A stretch of 9,310 nt of DNA from an uncultured Prevotellaceae bacterium (GCA_946403615.1 CAMJAO010000067.1:1-9310), one strand, 5' to 3'. Positions 1 to 5,631 are shown, counted from the stretch's first letter. Numbers and translations: made by a program. The notes: generated by a model from the letters alone, not told the origin.

Positions 1-91
1 AGTCCTGCATCATCTGGAGGGCTGAATAGAGTTTCAGCCGTCCCTCGCTGTCGCAGGTGCTGGTGGTTACTTTATAGTTTAGGCTGTACAT
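1..91 (-). CDS. N-terminal fragment of a probable acyl-thioesterase (hotdog-fold type), cut by the window edge
   Basis: The first 30 residues are readable on the minus strand, beginning MYSLNYKVTTSTCDSEGRLK, and the frame is still open at base 1. An in-frame TAA lies upstream of the ATG with no other ATG between, so the start is well fixed. A TAnnTTTG promoter element sits 54 bp upstream. The pattern of a beta-strand start, a 'D.EG.lkl' turn and a helix ending 'LQMMQD' resembles the opening of hotdog-fold acyl-CoA/acyl-ACP thioesterases of Bacteroidetes, which would hydrolyse acyl thioesters in the cytoplasm. No catalytic residues are inside the window, so the function rests on family resemblance of a short stretch. 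That this is a gene is more secure than what it does. Confidence 0.5.
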   Translation of the reverse strand, partial: MYSLNYKVTTSTCDSEGRLKLYSALQMMQD

Positions 92-145
92 ATTACGGTT
101 CTGGTCTCTATCAAGGTGTGTTTAGAATGGTCGATAATTCAGTTG

Positions 146-153
146 CAAATATA
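146..153 (-). promoter_or_regulatory. Bacteroidetes -7 promoter element TATATTTG for the partial thioesterase-like gene
   Basis: Read on the minus strand the bases are TATATTTG, an exact match to the Bacteroidetes housekeeping -7 consensus TAnnTTTG. It lies 54 bp before the ATG at 91, a normal 5' leader length. No clear TTTG is present at the -33 position. The remaining bases between this gene and the plus-strand gene starting at 392 are AT-rich, and I see nothing else in them beyond the next promoter. Confidence 0.55.
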
Positions 154-332
154 TAAAAATACTCTTATATGTAGCGTATAAAGGACAAACTTTTGGGATT
201 ATTTATGATTTCTTCCCGAGAGTGAATTGTGTGTAGCCAAGAACGCAAAAAACGTTAAATATTGGGTGTTCTACATCTTAAAAAAACGAAAAAATGACAT
301 GATATGGCAGACCTGAAATCGACTTTTTTTGT

Positions 333-340
333 TAAATTTG
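333..340 (+). promoter_or_regulatory. Bacteroidetes -7 promoter element TAAATTTG for the 103-aa helical protein
   Basis: TAAATTTG is an exact match to TAnnTTTG. It predicts transcription from about 347, leaving a leader of roughly 45 nt before the ATG at 392. No TTTG stands at the expected -33 spacing. The element also argues against a longer reading of the gene from TTG at 329, because that start would be inside the promoter. Confidence 0.6.
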
Positions 341-391
341 CATAGGAACCATACTGTAAAAGTATCATTAAAAACGTATTTTTCAAGCATT

Positions 392-703
392 ATGTCAAAG
401 ACAACAGAAATTCAAATTGAGAAGAGTCGCAACCTTATCGAGGGGCTTCGCCGACATGTAAGAGAGATGGGTGAAAGAGGTGTCTCAGCCAATGAGATTA
501 ACGAAATGGAACAGGCCGTATCGCAGTTGGCAGAAGTCAATGAAGAGGTGGACCGTCTGCGTGAAGAATTGTCACCCAAAGTCAAGAAAATGAACCAGAT
601 GCTGGCTGCCGTCAAGTCTGCTTACACCGAATCGAAAAAAACGCTGAAAGGCTACTATCCGCAGGAACGTTGGCCGGAGTACGGCATACCCGACAAGCGA
701 TAG
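392..703 (+). CDS. Small helical/coiled-coil protein of unknown function (103 aa)
   Basis: I do not recognise a named family. Residues 5-88 are almost entirely helix-forming, rich in Glu, Lys, Arg and Gln, with hydrophobic residues spaced as in a coiled coil (for example the segment around QAVSQLAEVNEEVDRLREEL, residues 41-60). There is no signal peptide and no membrane segment, so it is expected in the cytoplasm, probably as a dimer or a partner-binding protein. The tail after residue 88 changes character to an aromatic and proline-rich end (YYPQERWPEYGIPDKR). The start at 392 is chosen over the in-frame TTG at 329 because the TAnnTTTG promoter element lies between them. The gene is alone: its promoter is directly upstream and a strong hairpin terminator begins 18 bp after the stop. 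Confidence 0.8.
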   Translation: MSKTTEIQIEKSRNLIEGLRRHVREMGERGVSANEINEMEQAVSQLAEVNEEVDRLREELSPKVKKMNQMLAAVKSAYTESKKTLKGYYPQERWPEYGIPDKR

Positions 704-720
704 TAACAACTGAAAACAAT

Positions 721-755
721 AAAAGGGAGCGGTAATCAAGGTACTGCTCCCTTTT
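721..755. terminator. Bidirectional hairpin terminator between convergent genes
   Basis: A ten-base arm AAAAGGGAGC (721-730) pairs perfectly with GCTCCCTTTT (746-755). A further GTA/TAC pairing plus one G-U pair extends the stem to about 14 bp around a 7-nt loop (735-741). The arm has A's on one side and T's on the other, so it can act in both directions. That suits its place between the plus-strand gene ending at 703 and the minus-strand gene ending at 794. Confidence 0.88.
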
Positions 756-793
756 GTTTGATTATAGCGACCGATTAGGACTGCCTATGAGAA

Positions 794-1339
794 TCAGAAA
801 TTCACTTTCCGCTCGGGTTCTGAGAATGAGCAGAAGCGGGCGGTGGCGTTGGTGATGTAGAGCACGGCCATATTGTTATCGTCGGCCTTGTACATCGACT
901 TCAAACTCTCGTTACGGTTGAGGAACTCCTCCTTCACGGCCAATGTGTCGTCGTTCACCAATACGCCGCTCAGGCGCATCCACTCGCTGCCCGACGGTTT
1001 CAAGGCACAGATCTCAAACTTTCCGTTCTTGGCCATCTGTTTGTAAACGTCTTTCACTTTGCCCGTCATAATGTAAAGACGGCCGTCGATAATCTCAGAT
1101 ACGCCAAAGGGGCGGACGCGGGGTTGGTCGCCATCGACAGTGGCAATAAAGAATGTGCCACACTCTTTCAGATACGCTTGTACTTCTTCCATATTTGCTT
1201 TTCTTGTTTGTGGGTCAATACTGTCAGCAGCCTCTGTTTGGGCTGATGTTTCTTTGTTCTCTGTTGCCTGTGAAGGCTTGTTTTGTGTGCAAGCAGCCGC
1301 GATGAACAGCACGGCGATTGCTAATAATAACTTTTTCAT
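794..1339 (-). CDS. Lipoprotein with a pyridoxamine-phosphate-oxidase-like FMN-split-barrel domain (181 aa)
   Basis: Residues 1-17 form a lipoprotein signal, MKKLLLAIAVLFIAAAC, with two lysines, a hydrophobic core and A-A-A-C at the cleavage site; Cys17 would be lipidated. A Gln/Thr/Glu-rich linker (18-48) follows. Residues 50-181 resemble the pyridoxamine 5'-phosphate oxidase-like FMN-binding split barrel: 'CGTFFIATVDGDQPRVRPFG' at 60-79, then 'GRLYIMTGKVKDVYKQM' and 'FEICAL..SGSEWMRLSG'. The family binds FMN or similar flavins and includes oxidases, reductases and uncharacterised proteins. I infer a membrane-anchored flavoprotein facing the periplasm, or the surface if exported further. In-frame start codons further upstream (to 1387) are rejected because they would bury the signal peptide. 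It lies 54 bp after the Sel1 gene, has no TAnnTTTG of its own, and is probably the last gene of the unit beginning with the flavin reductase. Substrate unknown. Confidence 0.85.
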   Translation of the reverse strand: MKKLLLAIAVLFIAAACTQNKPSQATENKETSAQTEAADSIDPQTRKANMEEVQAYLKECGTFFIATVDGDQPRVRPFGVSEIIDGRLYIMTGKVKDVYKQMAKNGKFEICALKPSGSEWMRLSGVLVNDDTLAVKEEFLNRNESLKSMYKADDNNMAVLYITNATARFCSFSEPERKVNF

Positions 1340-1393
1340 GTGTCGAATTTCTAAAAATGTTATACTGGAGTTATAGGATGTAGTCACTCCCCT

Positions 1394-2029
1394 TTATAGC
1401 CCATGTTCCTTGCAATAGTCGATAGCGGGTTGATAGCCTTGTGAGATTGACTTGCGAATCCATTTTAAGCCTTCACGCTCATTCTTGGATACCCCCGTGC
1501 CCGTCATCAGAAACCATCCTGTGGCGAATTGTGCCTGAGCGTCGCCGCCGTATGCTGCCAGTTCATACCAGAACGCACATTCTTCCAAGTTCTTGTCCAC
1601 GCCATCGCCGTTCCAATAGGCGGCACCCACGTTTTTCTGGCTCATCACATGCCCTTGAAAGGCGGCCTCGCGGTACCACAGAAACGCTTTGTGGTGGTCT
1701 TGTTCTGTGCCTTCCCCCAGATAATAAGCATTGGCCACATTGACCTGCGACTGCATATCTCCCTTGTCTGCGGCTTTCATATACCACTCATAAGCCTTTT
1801 CCATATTTTGTTCCACACCTTTACCATGGTAGTAACATTCGCCGACGTTGAAGCAGCCATAGATGTCGCCTTGTTCAGCAGATTTCATATACCACTCAAA
1901 CGCCAGTTCAAGATTGACCTTCACGCCAGTGCCACGTTCGTAGCAGACGCCAAGGTTGTTCATCGCCCTGGTGTCGCCCTCGTAAGCCTTCTCGCGGTAT
2001 GAGTTCACTTTGTCCCTGTCCTTTGGCAT
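1394..2029 (-). CDS. Sel1-repeat (TPR-like) protein, five repeats (211 aa)
   Basis: Five consecutive 36-residue Sel1-like repeats start near residues 18, 54, 90, 126 and 162. Each has the pattern G-D/H-x-x-x-x-x-N-[LV]-G...Y..G.G[VT]..N...A..WY..AA; clear examples are 'AMNNLGVCYERGTGV' (22-36) and 'KAYEWYMKAADKGD' (78-91). Such repeats stack into an alpha-solenoid that binds other proteins. There is no signal peptide or membrane segment, so a cytoplasmic adaptor role is expected. Repeats 1-3 agree best with the consensus, and repeat 5 is the most degenerate. It lies between the flavin reductase (55 bp upstream) and the FMN-barrel lipoprotein (54 bp downstream) on the same strand, with no recognisable promoter in front, which suggests co-transcription. 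Its partner cannot be read from the sequence. Confidence 0.92.
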   Translation of the reverse strand: MPKDRDKVNSYREKAYEGDTRAMNNLGVCYERGTGVKVNLELAFEWYMKSAEQGDIYGCFNVGECYYHGKGVEQNMEKAYEWYMKAADKGDMQSQVNVANAYYLGEGTEQDHHKAFLWYREAAFQGHVMSQKNVGAAYWNGDGVDKNLEECAFWYELAAYGGDAQAQFATGWFLMTGTGVSKNEREGLKWIRKSISQGYQPAIDYCKEHGL

Positions 2030-2084
2030 AGGTCTCTACTGCGTTCTATTGTATAGTCGGAACGTACGCTTTTGACAACGTCAT

Positions 2085-2654
2085 CTATTTCAGTTGTTTT
2101 CCGTCAGAAAAAGCTTTGCCAACGGTCTTGCCAAGTTGGATATAAGTGTGATGAACAGGGTCGAAGGTGATGAGTTGCATCTTTTCTACATCAGGTTTCC
2201 CGTCTTCGGCCAGATATTTTTCATCGCAAAGGATGTTGACGATGTCGGCTATCAGGTAATAGCCCGTTTCACTCTCGTCGATTTTCTGTTTCACACGGCA
2301 TTCCAATGTCATGGGGAACTCTTTGAAAACAGGTGCGTTCACGTTGGGCGCTTTCTTGACAGTCCAACCGGTCTTTTCCATCTTGTCGGGAGTATTCCTG
2401 CCGCTTGCGATGCCGACATAATCAGATGCGACCATGGTATCGGCGGTGGCAAATGTTACGGTGAACTCAGGGTTTTCGGCAAGATTGTCTGTCGTCTGAT
2501 GCGAACCGAGCGAAATCATGATTTCGCGCATATCCCACTGGCCGCCCCATGCGGCATTCATGGCGTTGGCTTTACCATTTTTATCATAAGTGCCGATTAT
2601 CAGCACTGGTTGTGGAAGAATCCACGCTGCAGATTTGAAACTTTTCATATTCAT
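2085..2654 (-). CDS. Flavin reductase-like, FMN-binding domain protein (flavoredoxin type, 189 aa)
   Basis: The protein matches the flavin-reductase-like split-barrel family (flavoredoxin/DIM6-NTAB group) over its whole length. Visible landmarks are the opening 'AAWILPQPVLIIGTYDKNGK' (9-28), followed by 'ANAMNAAWGGQW' (29-40), 'ISLGSHQTTDNLAENPEFTV' (47-66), a mid-domain 'SDYVGIASGRNTPDKMEKTG' (77-96) and a 'FPMTLECRVKQK' strand (113-124). Family members bind FMN and use NAD(P)H or an electron-carrier partner to reduce flavin or a substrate. Length is typical for the family and there is no signal peptide. Translation could begin at Met1 (2654) or Met3 (2648). The longer start is kept, with no strong evidence between them. 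A TAnnTTTG promoter element lies 18 bp upstream. It is probably the first gene of a three-gene minus-strand unit ending in an FMN-barrel lipoprotein. Confidence 0.92.
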   Translation of the reverse strand: MNMKSFKSAAWILPQPVLIIGTYDKNGKANAMNAAWGGQWDMREIMISLGSHQTTDNLAENPEFTVTFATADTMVASDYVGIASGRNTPDKMEKTGWTVKKAPNVNAPVFKEFPMTLECRVKQKIDESETGYYLIADIVNILCDEKYLAEDGKPDVEKMQLITFDPVHHTYIQLGKTVGKAFSDGKQLK

Positions 2655-2672
2655 TGTTAACCGTTAGTTTTG

Positions 2673-2680
2673 CAAATATA
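2673..2680 (-). promoter_or_regulatory. Bacteroidetes -7 promoter element TATATTTG for the flavin reductase unit
   Basis: TATATTTG on the minus strand matches TAnnTTTG exactly and lies 18 bp before the ATG at 2654, implying a very short leader of around 12 nt or less. No good -33 TTTG is seen. The neighbouring upstream sequence is the terminator hairpin of the preceding sigma-factor unit, so this promoter starts an independent transcript. Confidence 0.6.
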
Positions 2681-2682
2681 CC

Positions 2683-2714
2683 AAAAATCCTCCATACCAA
2701 GAAGATATGGAGGA
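2683..2714 (-). terminator. Hairpin terminator of the sigma-factor/membrane-protein unit
   Basis: TATGGAGGA (2706-2714 on the plus strand) is the perfect reverse complement of TCCTCCATA (2688-2696), a 9-bp stem around a 9-nt loop. Read on the minus strand the stem is followed by a run of five T's (plus-strand A's at 2683-2687), the usual form of an intrinsic terminator. It lies about 90 bp after the stop of the membrane-protein gene and immediately before the promoter of the flavin reductase, insulating the two minus-strand units. Confidence 0.78.
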
Positions 2715-2801
2715 ATCTTTTGTGATAATTTAGGAGAAAACTCCCTTTTAGCAAACGCATTAACTTGTTTCTAATTCTTATGTTTGTCCGGAGATGACAT
2801 A

Positions 2802-3383
2802 TTACTCGGTGAGATCGTCTATCTGGTCGATAATCTCTCTGTATTGGCGTTGATTCTTGAAGTGGATGCTGAGACCGATGATGGTGCCGATGACAGTGCC
2901 GATGACACCTCCAACACATAACGGTTGGAACAGGTCGTTGTTGAGTTTATAAATCTCCCAGAAGAACCAGGCCAACCACAGTATAAGAAGGGGGATGCCT
3001 ACGAAGAGCCAGTTGTTTTCAAACTTTTTGGCGCGGGCTACACGTCGGCGTACTTCCACCAGGTTATTTGACATCATGTTCGCGTCATTGAGGTTGTTCT
3101 TGTTGTAAAAGTTGGCGCCTGTGCATATCAGCATGAAGATACTTGTGCCGACCCAGAAGATGATGGGTAAATCCAACATCATCACGAAGGCCCAATAGCC
3201 GTATGGGATCATCAGCAGACCGAGGACAATCAGCCATATGTATGTGCGTTTGATGTTGCCGGCAGTTTGTTTCATCGATTGGCGGATGAAGTGGTCGTTT
3301 ACTATCTCCTGCTTCTCCAGTTTCTTTTTAAGCACGGACATCTGCTCGCGCATGTCCTCCATTTCGAAATCGTTGTTATTCAT
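2802..3383 (-). CDS. Four-helix membrane protein encoded directly after an ECF sigma factor (193 aa)
   Basis: Not a family I can name. Residues 8-30 form a short charged helix or coiled coil ('MEDMREQMSVLKKKLEKQE'), with the start well supported by its Asn/Asp-rich beginning. Four hydrophobic segments follow at about 47-69, 72-92, 124-144 and 153-174, in two hairpins separated by a basic loop ('VEVRRRVARAKK', 109-120). The last 18 residues are again charged ('NQRQYREIIDQIDDLTE'). Both ends and the central basic loop should face the cytoplasm. Only 12 bp separate it from the sigma factor gene, so the two are almost certainly co-transcribed. That position is where anti-sigma factors are commonly encoded, and the cytoplasmic N-terminal helix could contact the sigma factor, but no known anti-sigma domain (zinc-binding ASD or FecR type) is visible. 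The regulatory role is inference from location. Confidence 0.88.
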   Translation of the reverse strand: MNNNDFEMEDMREQMSVLKKKLEKQEIVNDHFIRQSMKQTAGNIKRTYIWLIVLGLLMIPYGYWAFVMMLDLPIIFWVGTSIFMLICTGANFYNKNNLNDANMMSNNLVEVRRRVARAKKFENNWLFVGIPLLILWLAWFFWEIYKLNNDLFQPLCVGGVIGTVIGTIIGLSIHFKNQRQYREIIDQIDDLTE

Positions 3384-3395
3384 TTTGTGTGAAAT

Positions 3396-3875
3396 TTAAT
3401 TGTTTGACATTTGTTTGAGTTGTTCTCGGATGCGGAACAGACGAACGCTGACGTTTTTGGTTGAGATACCTACTATTTGTCCGATTTCCTCGTAAGAGAG
3501 GTTTTCCAACCACAGCAGAACAATAGCCCTGTCGAAGGGTTGCAGACGTGAGATGCGTTTGTGAAGCATGTCCACCTGGCGGGTATCCTCGTCGCGGTCC
3601 TCAAAGAGGTTGATGTCCATGGACAACCGCGAGGTGGCATGACGCCGTTTCTTCCTGTCGATAGAGATGCAGGTGTTGAGTGCGATGCGGTAAATCCACG
3701 TCTTGATGTCACTGCGATGCTCGAAGCCTTCAAATCCTTTCCAGATGTTGACCAGCACCTCTTGGAAGAGGTCGTTCACCTCATCGGCATCTTTCGAGAA
3801 CATGTAGCACACGGTGTAGATGGTGCTCTTGTGTTCTGCGATTGTTTGCGCAAACTGTTTTTCCAAAGTTGTCAT
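3396..3875 (-). CDS. ECF-type RNA polymerase sigma-70 factor (159 aa)
   Basis: Region 2 (about residues 15-78) contains the core-polymerase-binding and -10 recognition helices, with 'ADEVNDLFQEVLVNIWKGFE' at 30-49 and 'IKTWIYRIALNTCISIDRKK' at 57-76. A short acidic linker (86-100, 'MDINLFEDRDEDTRQ') leads to region 4 (103-156), where 'LSYEEIGQIVGISTKNVSVR' (126-145) is the helix-turn-helix that reads the -35-type element. No region 1 or 3 is present, as expected for ECF sigma factors, and the length is normal. It directs RNA polymerase to a small set of promoters in response to a signal. The second gene of the unit, 12 bp downstream, encodes a four-helix membrane protein that is a plausible regulator. 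A TAnnTTTG element upstream indicates transcription by the housekeeping sigma factor rather than solely by itself. Confidence 0.95.
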   Translation of the reverse strand: MTTLEKQFAQTIAEHKSTIYTVCYMFSKDADEVNDLFQEVLVNIWKGFEGFEHRSDIKTWIYRIALNTCISIDRKKRRHATSRLSMDINLFEDRDEDTRQVDMLHKRISRLQPFDRAIVLLWLENLSYEEIGQIVGISTKNVSVRLFRIREQLKQMSNN

Positions 3876-3914
3876 TGTTGTCTATTCCAATTGATTTTCA
3901 CACTTTAGACGTGA

Positions 3915-3922
3915 CAAAGGTA
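3915..3922 (-). promoter_or_regulatory. Bacteroidetes -7 promoter element TACCTTTG for the sigma-factor unit
   Basis: TACCTTTG on the minus strand fits TAnnTTTG and lies about 39 bp before the ATG at 3875. A TTTC (3 of 4 matches to TTTG) sits upstream with a 19-bp spacer, plausible as a weak -33 element. The rest of the 318-bp divergent gap to kduI is AT-rich and shows only the kduI promoter. Confidence 0.55.
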
Positions 3923-4140
3923 CAAAAACTACACGATAATTGAAAAAATACACAAAGGAACATTTTTTTTAGACATAAGTACATAAAAACATATATTTAA
4001 TGGCGAATTTTTATTGCGTTTGGACTTAATCGGAGTGTTTTTAGACGGATTTCGCCCGATAGGTGTGATTTATTTGCGGTTTCTACAACAGACGAAAAGA
4101 GTTTTTGGTAAAAAAGATGTCCTTTCTCCTTAAAAATATG

Positions 4141-4148
4141 TATTTTTG
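4141..4148 (+). promoter_or_regulatory. Bacteroidetes -7 promoter element TATTTTTG for kduI
   Basis: TATTTTTG fits TAnnTTTG and predicts a transcript starting near 4155, about 39 nt before the kduI ATG at 4194. No TTTG is found at normal -33 spacing, which may mean the promoter depends on an activator, as would suit a sugar-acid catabolic operon. That last point is inference. Neither the four-helix-bundle gene nor kduD has a TAnnTTTG in front, so this may serve all three. Confidence 0.58.
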
Positions 4149-4193
4149 CACAAACAAATCACAGACAACAAATCAAAAAGAAAAAACACACGT

Positions 4194-5036
4194 ATGAAGA
4201 CAAATTATGAAGTACGCTATGCTGCGCATCCCGAGGATGCGAAGCAGTATGACACGGCCCGTATCCGCCGTGATTTCCTGATTGAGAAAGTGTTTGCCGC
4301 TGATGAGGTAAACATGGTGTATTCGATGTACGACCGTATGGTGGTGGGTGGCGCCATGCCTGTGAAGGAGGCATTGAAACTTGAGGCCATCGACCCGCTG
4401 CGTGCCCCGTTCTTTACCACTCGTCGCGAGGTGGGTATCTTTAATGTGGGCGGTGATGGCACCGTGCGCGTAGGCGACGAGGTGTTCACGCTCGCATACA
4501 AGGAGGCATTGTATATAGGCCGCGGCGACCGTGATGTGTTCTTTGAGAGCAAAGATGCGAAGAAACCCGCCAAGTTCTATTTCAACAGCACCACCGCTCA
4601 CAAAGAGTATCCATGTAAGAAAGTGACGAAGCTGGATGCTGTGGTGGCACACATGGGCAGTCTGGAGATGAGCAACGAGCGCGACATCAACAAGATGTTG
4701 GTTAATCAGGTGCTGCCTACCTGTCAGTTGCAGATGGGTATGACCGAACTGGCTACAGGCTCGGTGTGGAATACGATGCCCGCGCATGTACACAGTCGCC
4801 GCATGGAGGCCTATTTCTATTTTGAGGTGCCCGAAGAGCAGGCTGTCTGCCATTTCATGGGCGAAGTTGATGAGACGCGCCACATCTGGATGAAAGGCGA
4901 CCAGGCTGTGCTCTCTCCCGAATGGAGTATTCATAGCGCTGCCGCCACCCACAACTACACGTTCATCTGGGGCATGGGTGGTGAAAACCTCGATTATGGA
5001 GATCAGGATTTCTCAAAGATTACGGATCTTCGATGA
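4194..5036 (+). CDS. kduI: 5-dehydro-4-deoxy-D-glucuronate isomerase KduI (280 aa)
   Basis: KduI converts 5-keto-4-deoxyuronate (4-deoxy-L-threo-5-hexosulose uronate), released from pectin or glycosaminoglycan unsaturated disaccharides, into 3-deoxy-D-glycero-2,5-hexodiulosonate in the cytoplasm. The protein is a cupin isomerase. The metal site is intact: 'MPAHVHSRRMEAYFYF' gives His198, His200 and Glu205, and 'SPEWSIHSAA' gives His247, matching E. coli His196, His198, Glu203 and His245 with a constant offset of two. Length is 280 aa against 278 in E. coli. The start at 4194 (MKTNYEVRYA) fits the family. An in-frame TTG at 4146 would lie inside the TATTTTTG promoter element and is rejected. 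kduD, the next enzyme of the pathway, follows on the same strand after an intervening four-helix-bundle gene with repeats. GC content is visibly high (about 60% in sampled stretches), unlike that intervening gene. Confidence 0.96.
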   Translation: MKTNYEVRYAAHPEDAKQYDTARIRRDFLIEKVFAADEVNMVYSMYDRMVVGGAMPVKEALKLEAIDPLRAPFFTTRREVGIFNVGGDGTVRVGDEVFTLAYKEALYIGRGDRDVFFESKDAKKPAKFYFNSTTAHKEYPCKKVTKLDAVVAHMGSLEMSNERDINKMLVNQVLPTCQLQMGMTELATGSVWNTMPAHVHSRRMEAYFYFEVPEEQAVCHFMGEVDETRHIWMKGDQAVLSPEWSIHSAAATHNYTFIWGMGGENLDYGDQDFSKITDLR

Positions 5037-5049
5037 AGATTCGGAGTGA

Positions 5050-5093
5050 AAGGAGTTTTGAAGAAGGGAGTCTAGGAGTTTAGGAGTTTAGAC
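5050..5093 (+). repeat. Left arm of a long inverted repeat flanking the four-helix-bundle gene
   Basis: Bases 5067-5093 are the exact reverse complement of 5582-5608 (27 of 27). The arm is made of 8-bp units of the type GAGTTTAG, with one variant GAGTCTAG. Outside the core, AAGGAGTTT (5050-5058) pairs with AAACTCCTT (5610-5618), separated by 8 unpaired bases on this side and one on the other. The innermost 16 bases (5078-5093) also match, as reverse complement, an additional proximal arm at 5527-5542. It begins 14 bp after the kduI stop. Confidence 0.93.
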
Positions 5094-5118
5094 AATAGTC
5101 TAATCATGGAGATCCATT

Positions 5119-5505
5119 ATGGCGACATTTACATTCCAAAATATATATGCTTGGCAAAAAGCACATGATTTTACATTGCTGGTGTATGGAATCACCAAAT
5201 CTTTTCCCGAAGAAGAAAAATTTGGATTGGTATCCCAGTTTAGGCGTGCTGCGGTATCCATTGGAGCTAATATAGCTGAGGGTTATAAGAAACTCGGTAA
5301 AGCAGACAAACTTCGTTTTCTGAATATCGCGGAAGGCAGTATGGCTGAATGCATGAATTATATACTTCTGTCTAAGGATTTAGGCTATATTGACGAAAAG
5401 ACTTTCTCACAGTTATGTGCTTCTATAGATGACGCAGGTAAACTCCTCACGGCTTATTGCTATGGTATAATCAATAATAAAGGTATTCAATCGGAGTTGG
5501 AGTAG
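5119..5505 (+). CDS. S23-type four-helix-bundle protein (23S rRNA intervening-sequence protein family, 128 aa)
   Basis: The sequence carries the family signature: 'AWQKAHDFTLLVYGITKSFP' (11-30), then 'GLVSQFRRAAVSIGANIAEG' (36-55), 'FLNIAEGSMAECMNYILLSK' (67-86) and 'DLGYIDE' (87-93). Relatives are encoded by intervening sequences in 23S rRNA genes; diversity-generating retroelements carry a related accessory protein (Avd), and many copies stand alone in Bacteroidetes genomes. The fold is a four-helix bundle that oligomerises and has a basic, probably nucleic-acid-binding surface; the biological role is unsettled. Length is normal for the family. The gene lies between kduI and kduD, on the same strand and without its own TAnnTTTG promoter. 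It is enclosed by long inverted repeats, and its stop codon lies inside a 55-bp tandem repeat. GC is about 40% in sampled lines against 50-67% in its neighbours, which suggests it arrived as an insertion. No reverse transcriptase or variable repeat is nearby. Confidence 0.93.
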   Translation: MATFTFQNIYAWQKAHDFTLLVYGITKSFPEEEKFGLVSQFRRAAVSIGANIAEGYKKLGKADKLRFLNIAEGSMAECMNYILLSKDLGYIDEKTFSQLCASIDDAGKLLTAYCYGIINNKGIQSELE

Positions 5506-5601
5506 GTGGCTAAGAGTTAAGCATATGTCTAAACTCCTAAACTTCTTAAAAGAGTGGTAGGTGGCTAAGAGTCAAACATATGTCTAAACTCCTAAACTCC
5601 T
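5502..5601 (+). repeat. Two-copy tandem direct repeat, 55-bp period
   Basis: About 45 bp starting at 5502 recur starting at 5557 with three substitutions. Each copy begins GTAGGTGGCTAAGAGT, continues through CATATGTCTAAACTCCTAAAC, and ends in 8-bp CTAAACTC units. The first copy includes the TAG stop of the four-helix-bundle gene (5503-5505). Both copies contain a sequence complementary to the left inverted-repeat arm, so two alternative stems are possible. I read this as a duplication of the right end of the element. Confidence 0.9.
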
Positions 5602-5618
5602 AGACTCCTAAACTCCTT
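5582..5618 (+). repeat. Right arm of the inverted repeat, next to kduD
   Basis: Bases 5582-5608 are the perfect reverse complement of 5067-5093, and 5610-5618 pairs with 5050-5058. The arm consists of four CTAAACTC-type 8-bp units (one reading CTAGACTC). It ends 13 bp before the kduD ATG, so a stem formed in RNA would lie close to, though not over, the kduD start. Confidence 0.93.
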
Positions 5619-5631
5619 AAAGAATTAAAGA

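Noticed and set aside
329..391. In-frame N-terminal extension of the 103-aa protein from TTG at 329
   Set aside because: The TTG is inside the TAAATTTG promoter element, so it would not be in the transcript. The ATG at 392 fits the leader length.
1340..1387. N-terminal extension of the FMN-barrel lipoprotein by 16 residues
   Set aside because: It would place polar residues ahead of a clear lipoprotein signal that begins MKKLLL at 1339.
4146..4193. N-terminal extension of KduI from TTG at 4146
   Set aside because: It overlaps the TATTTTTG promoter element, and the 280-residue form already matches the E. coli length and metal-site numbering.
4173..4952. Long open frame opposite kduI (259 codons)
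   Set aside because: It is a frame shadow in a high-GC gene: no recognisable motif, while the plus-strand frame encodes an intact KduI active site. The long frames opposite kduD and the flavin reductase fail for the same reason.
5024..5042. ATCTTC/GAAGAT hairpin at the kduI stop as a terminator
   Set aside because: The six-base stem is not followed by a T-run, and there is no promoter before kduD, so read-through is more likely.
5119..5505. Diversity-generating retroelement accessory (Avd) role for the four-helix-bundle protein
   Set aside because: No reverse transcriptase, template repeat or variable repeat is found in the window, and the flanking repeats are short tandem units instead.
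5058..5619. CRISPR-like array in the GGAGTTTAG repeats
   Set aside because: The units are 8 bp, contiguous and without spacers, and they form inverted arms around a gene. No cas genes are present.
5037..5631. Target-site duplication marking a transposon insertion
   Set aside because: I compared the bases just outside both arms and found no convincing direct repeat, and no transposase gene is present.
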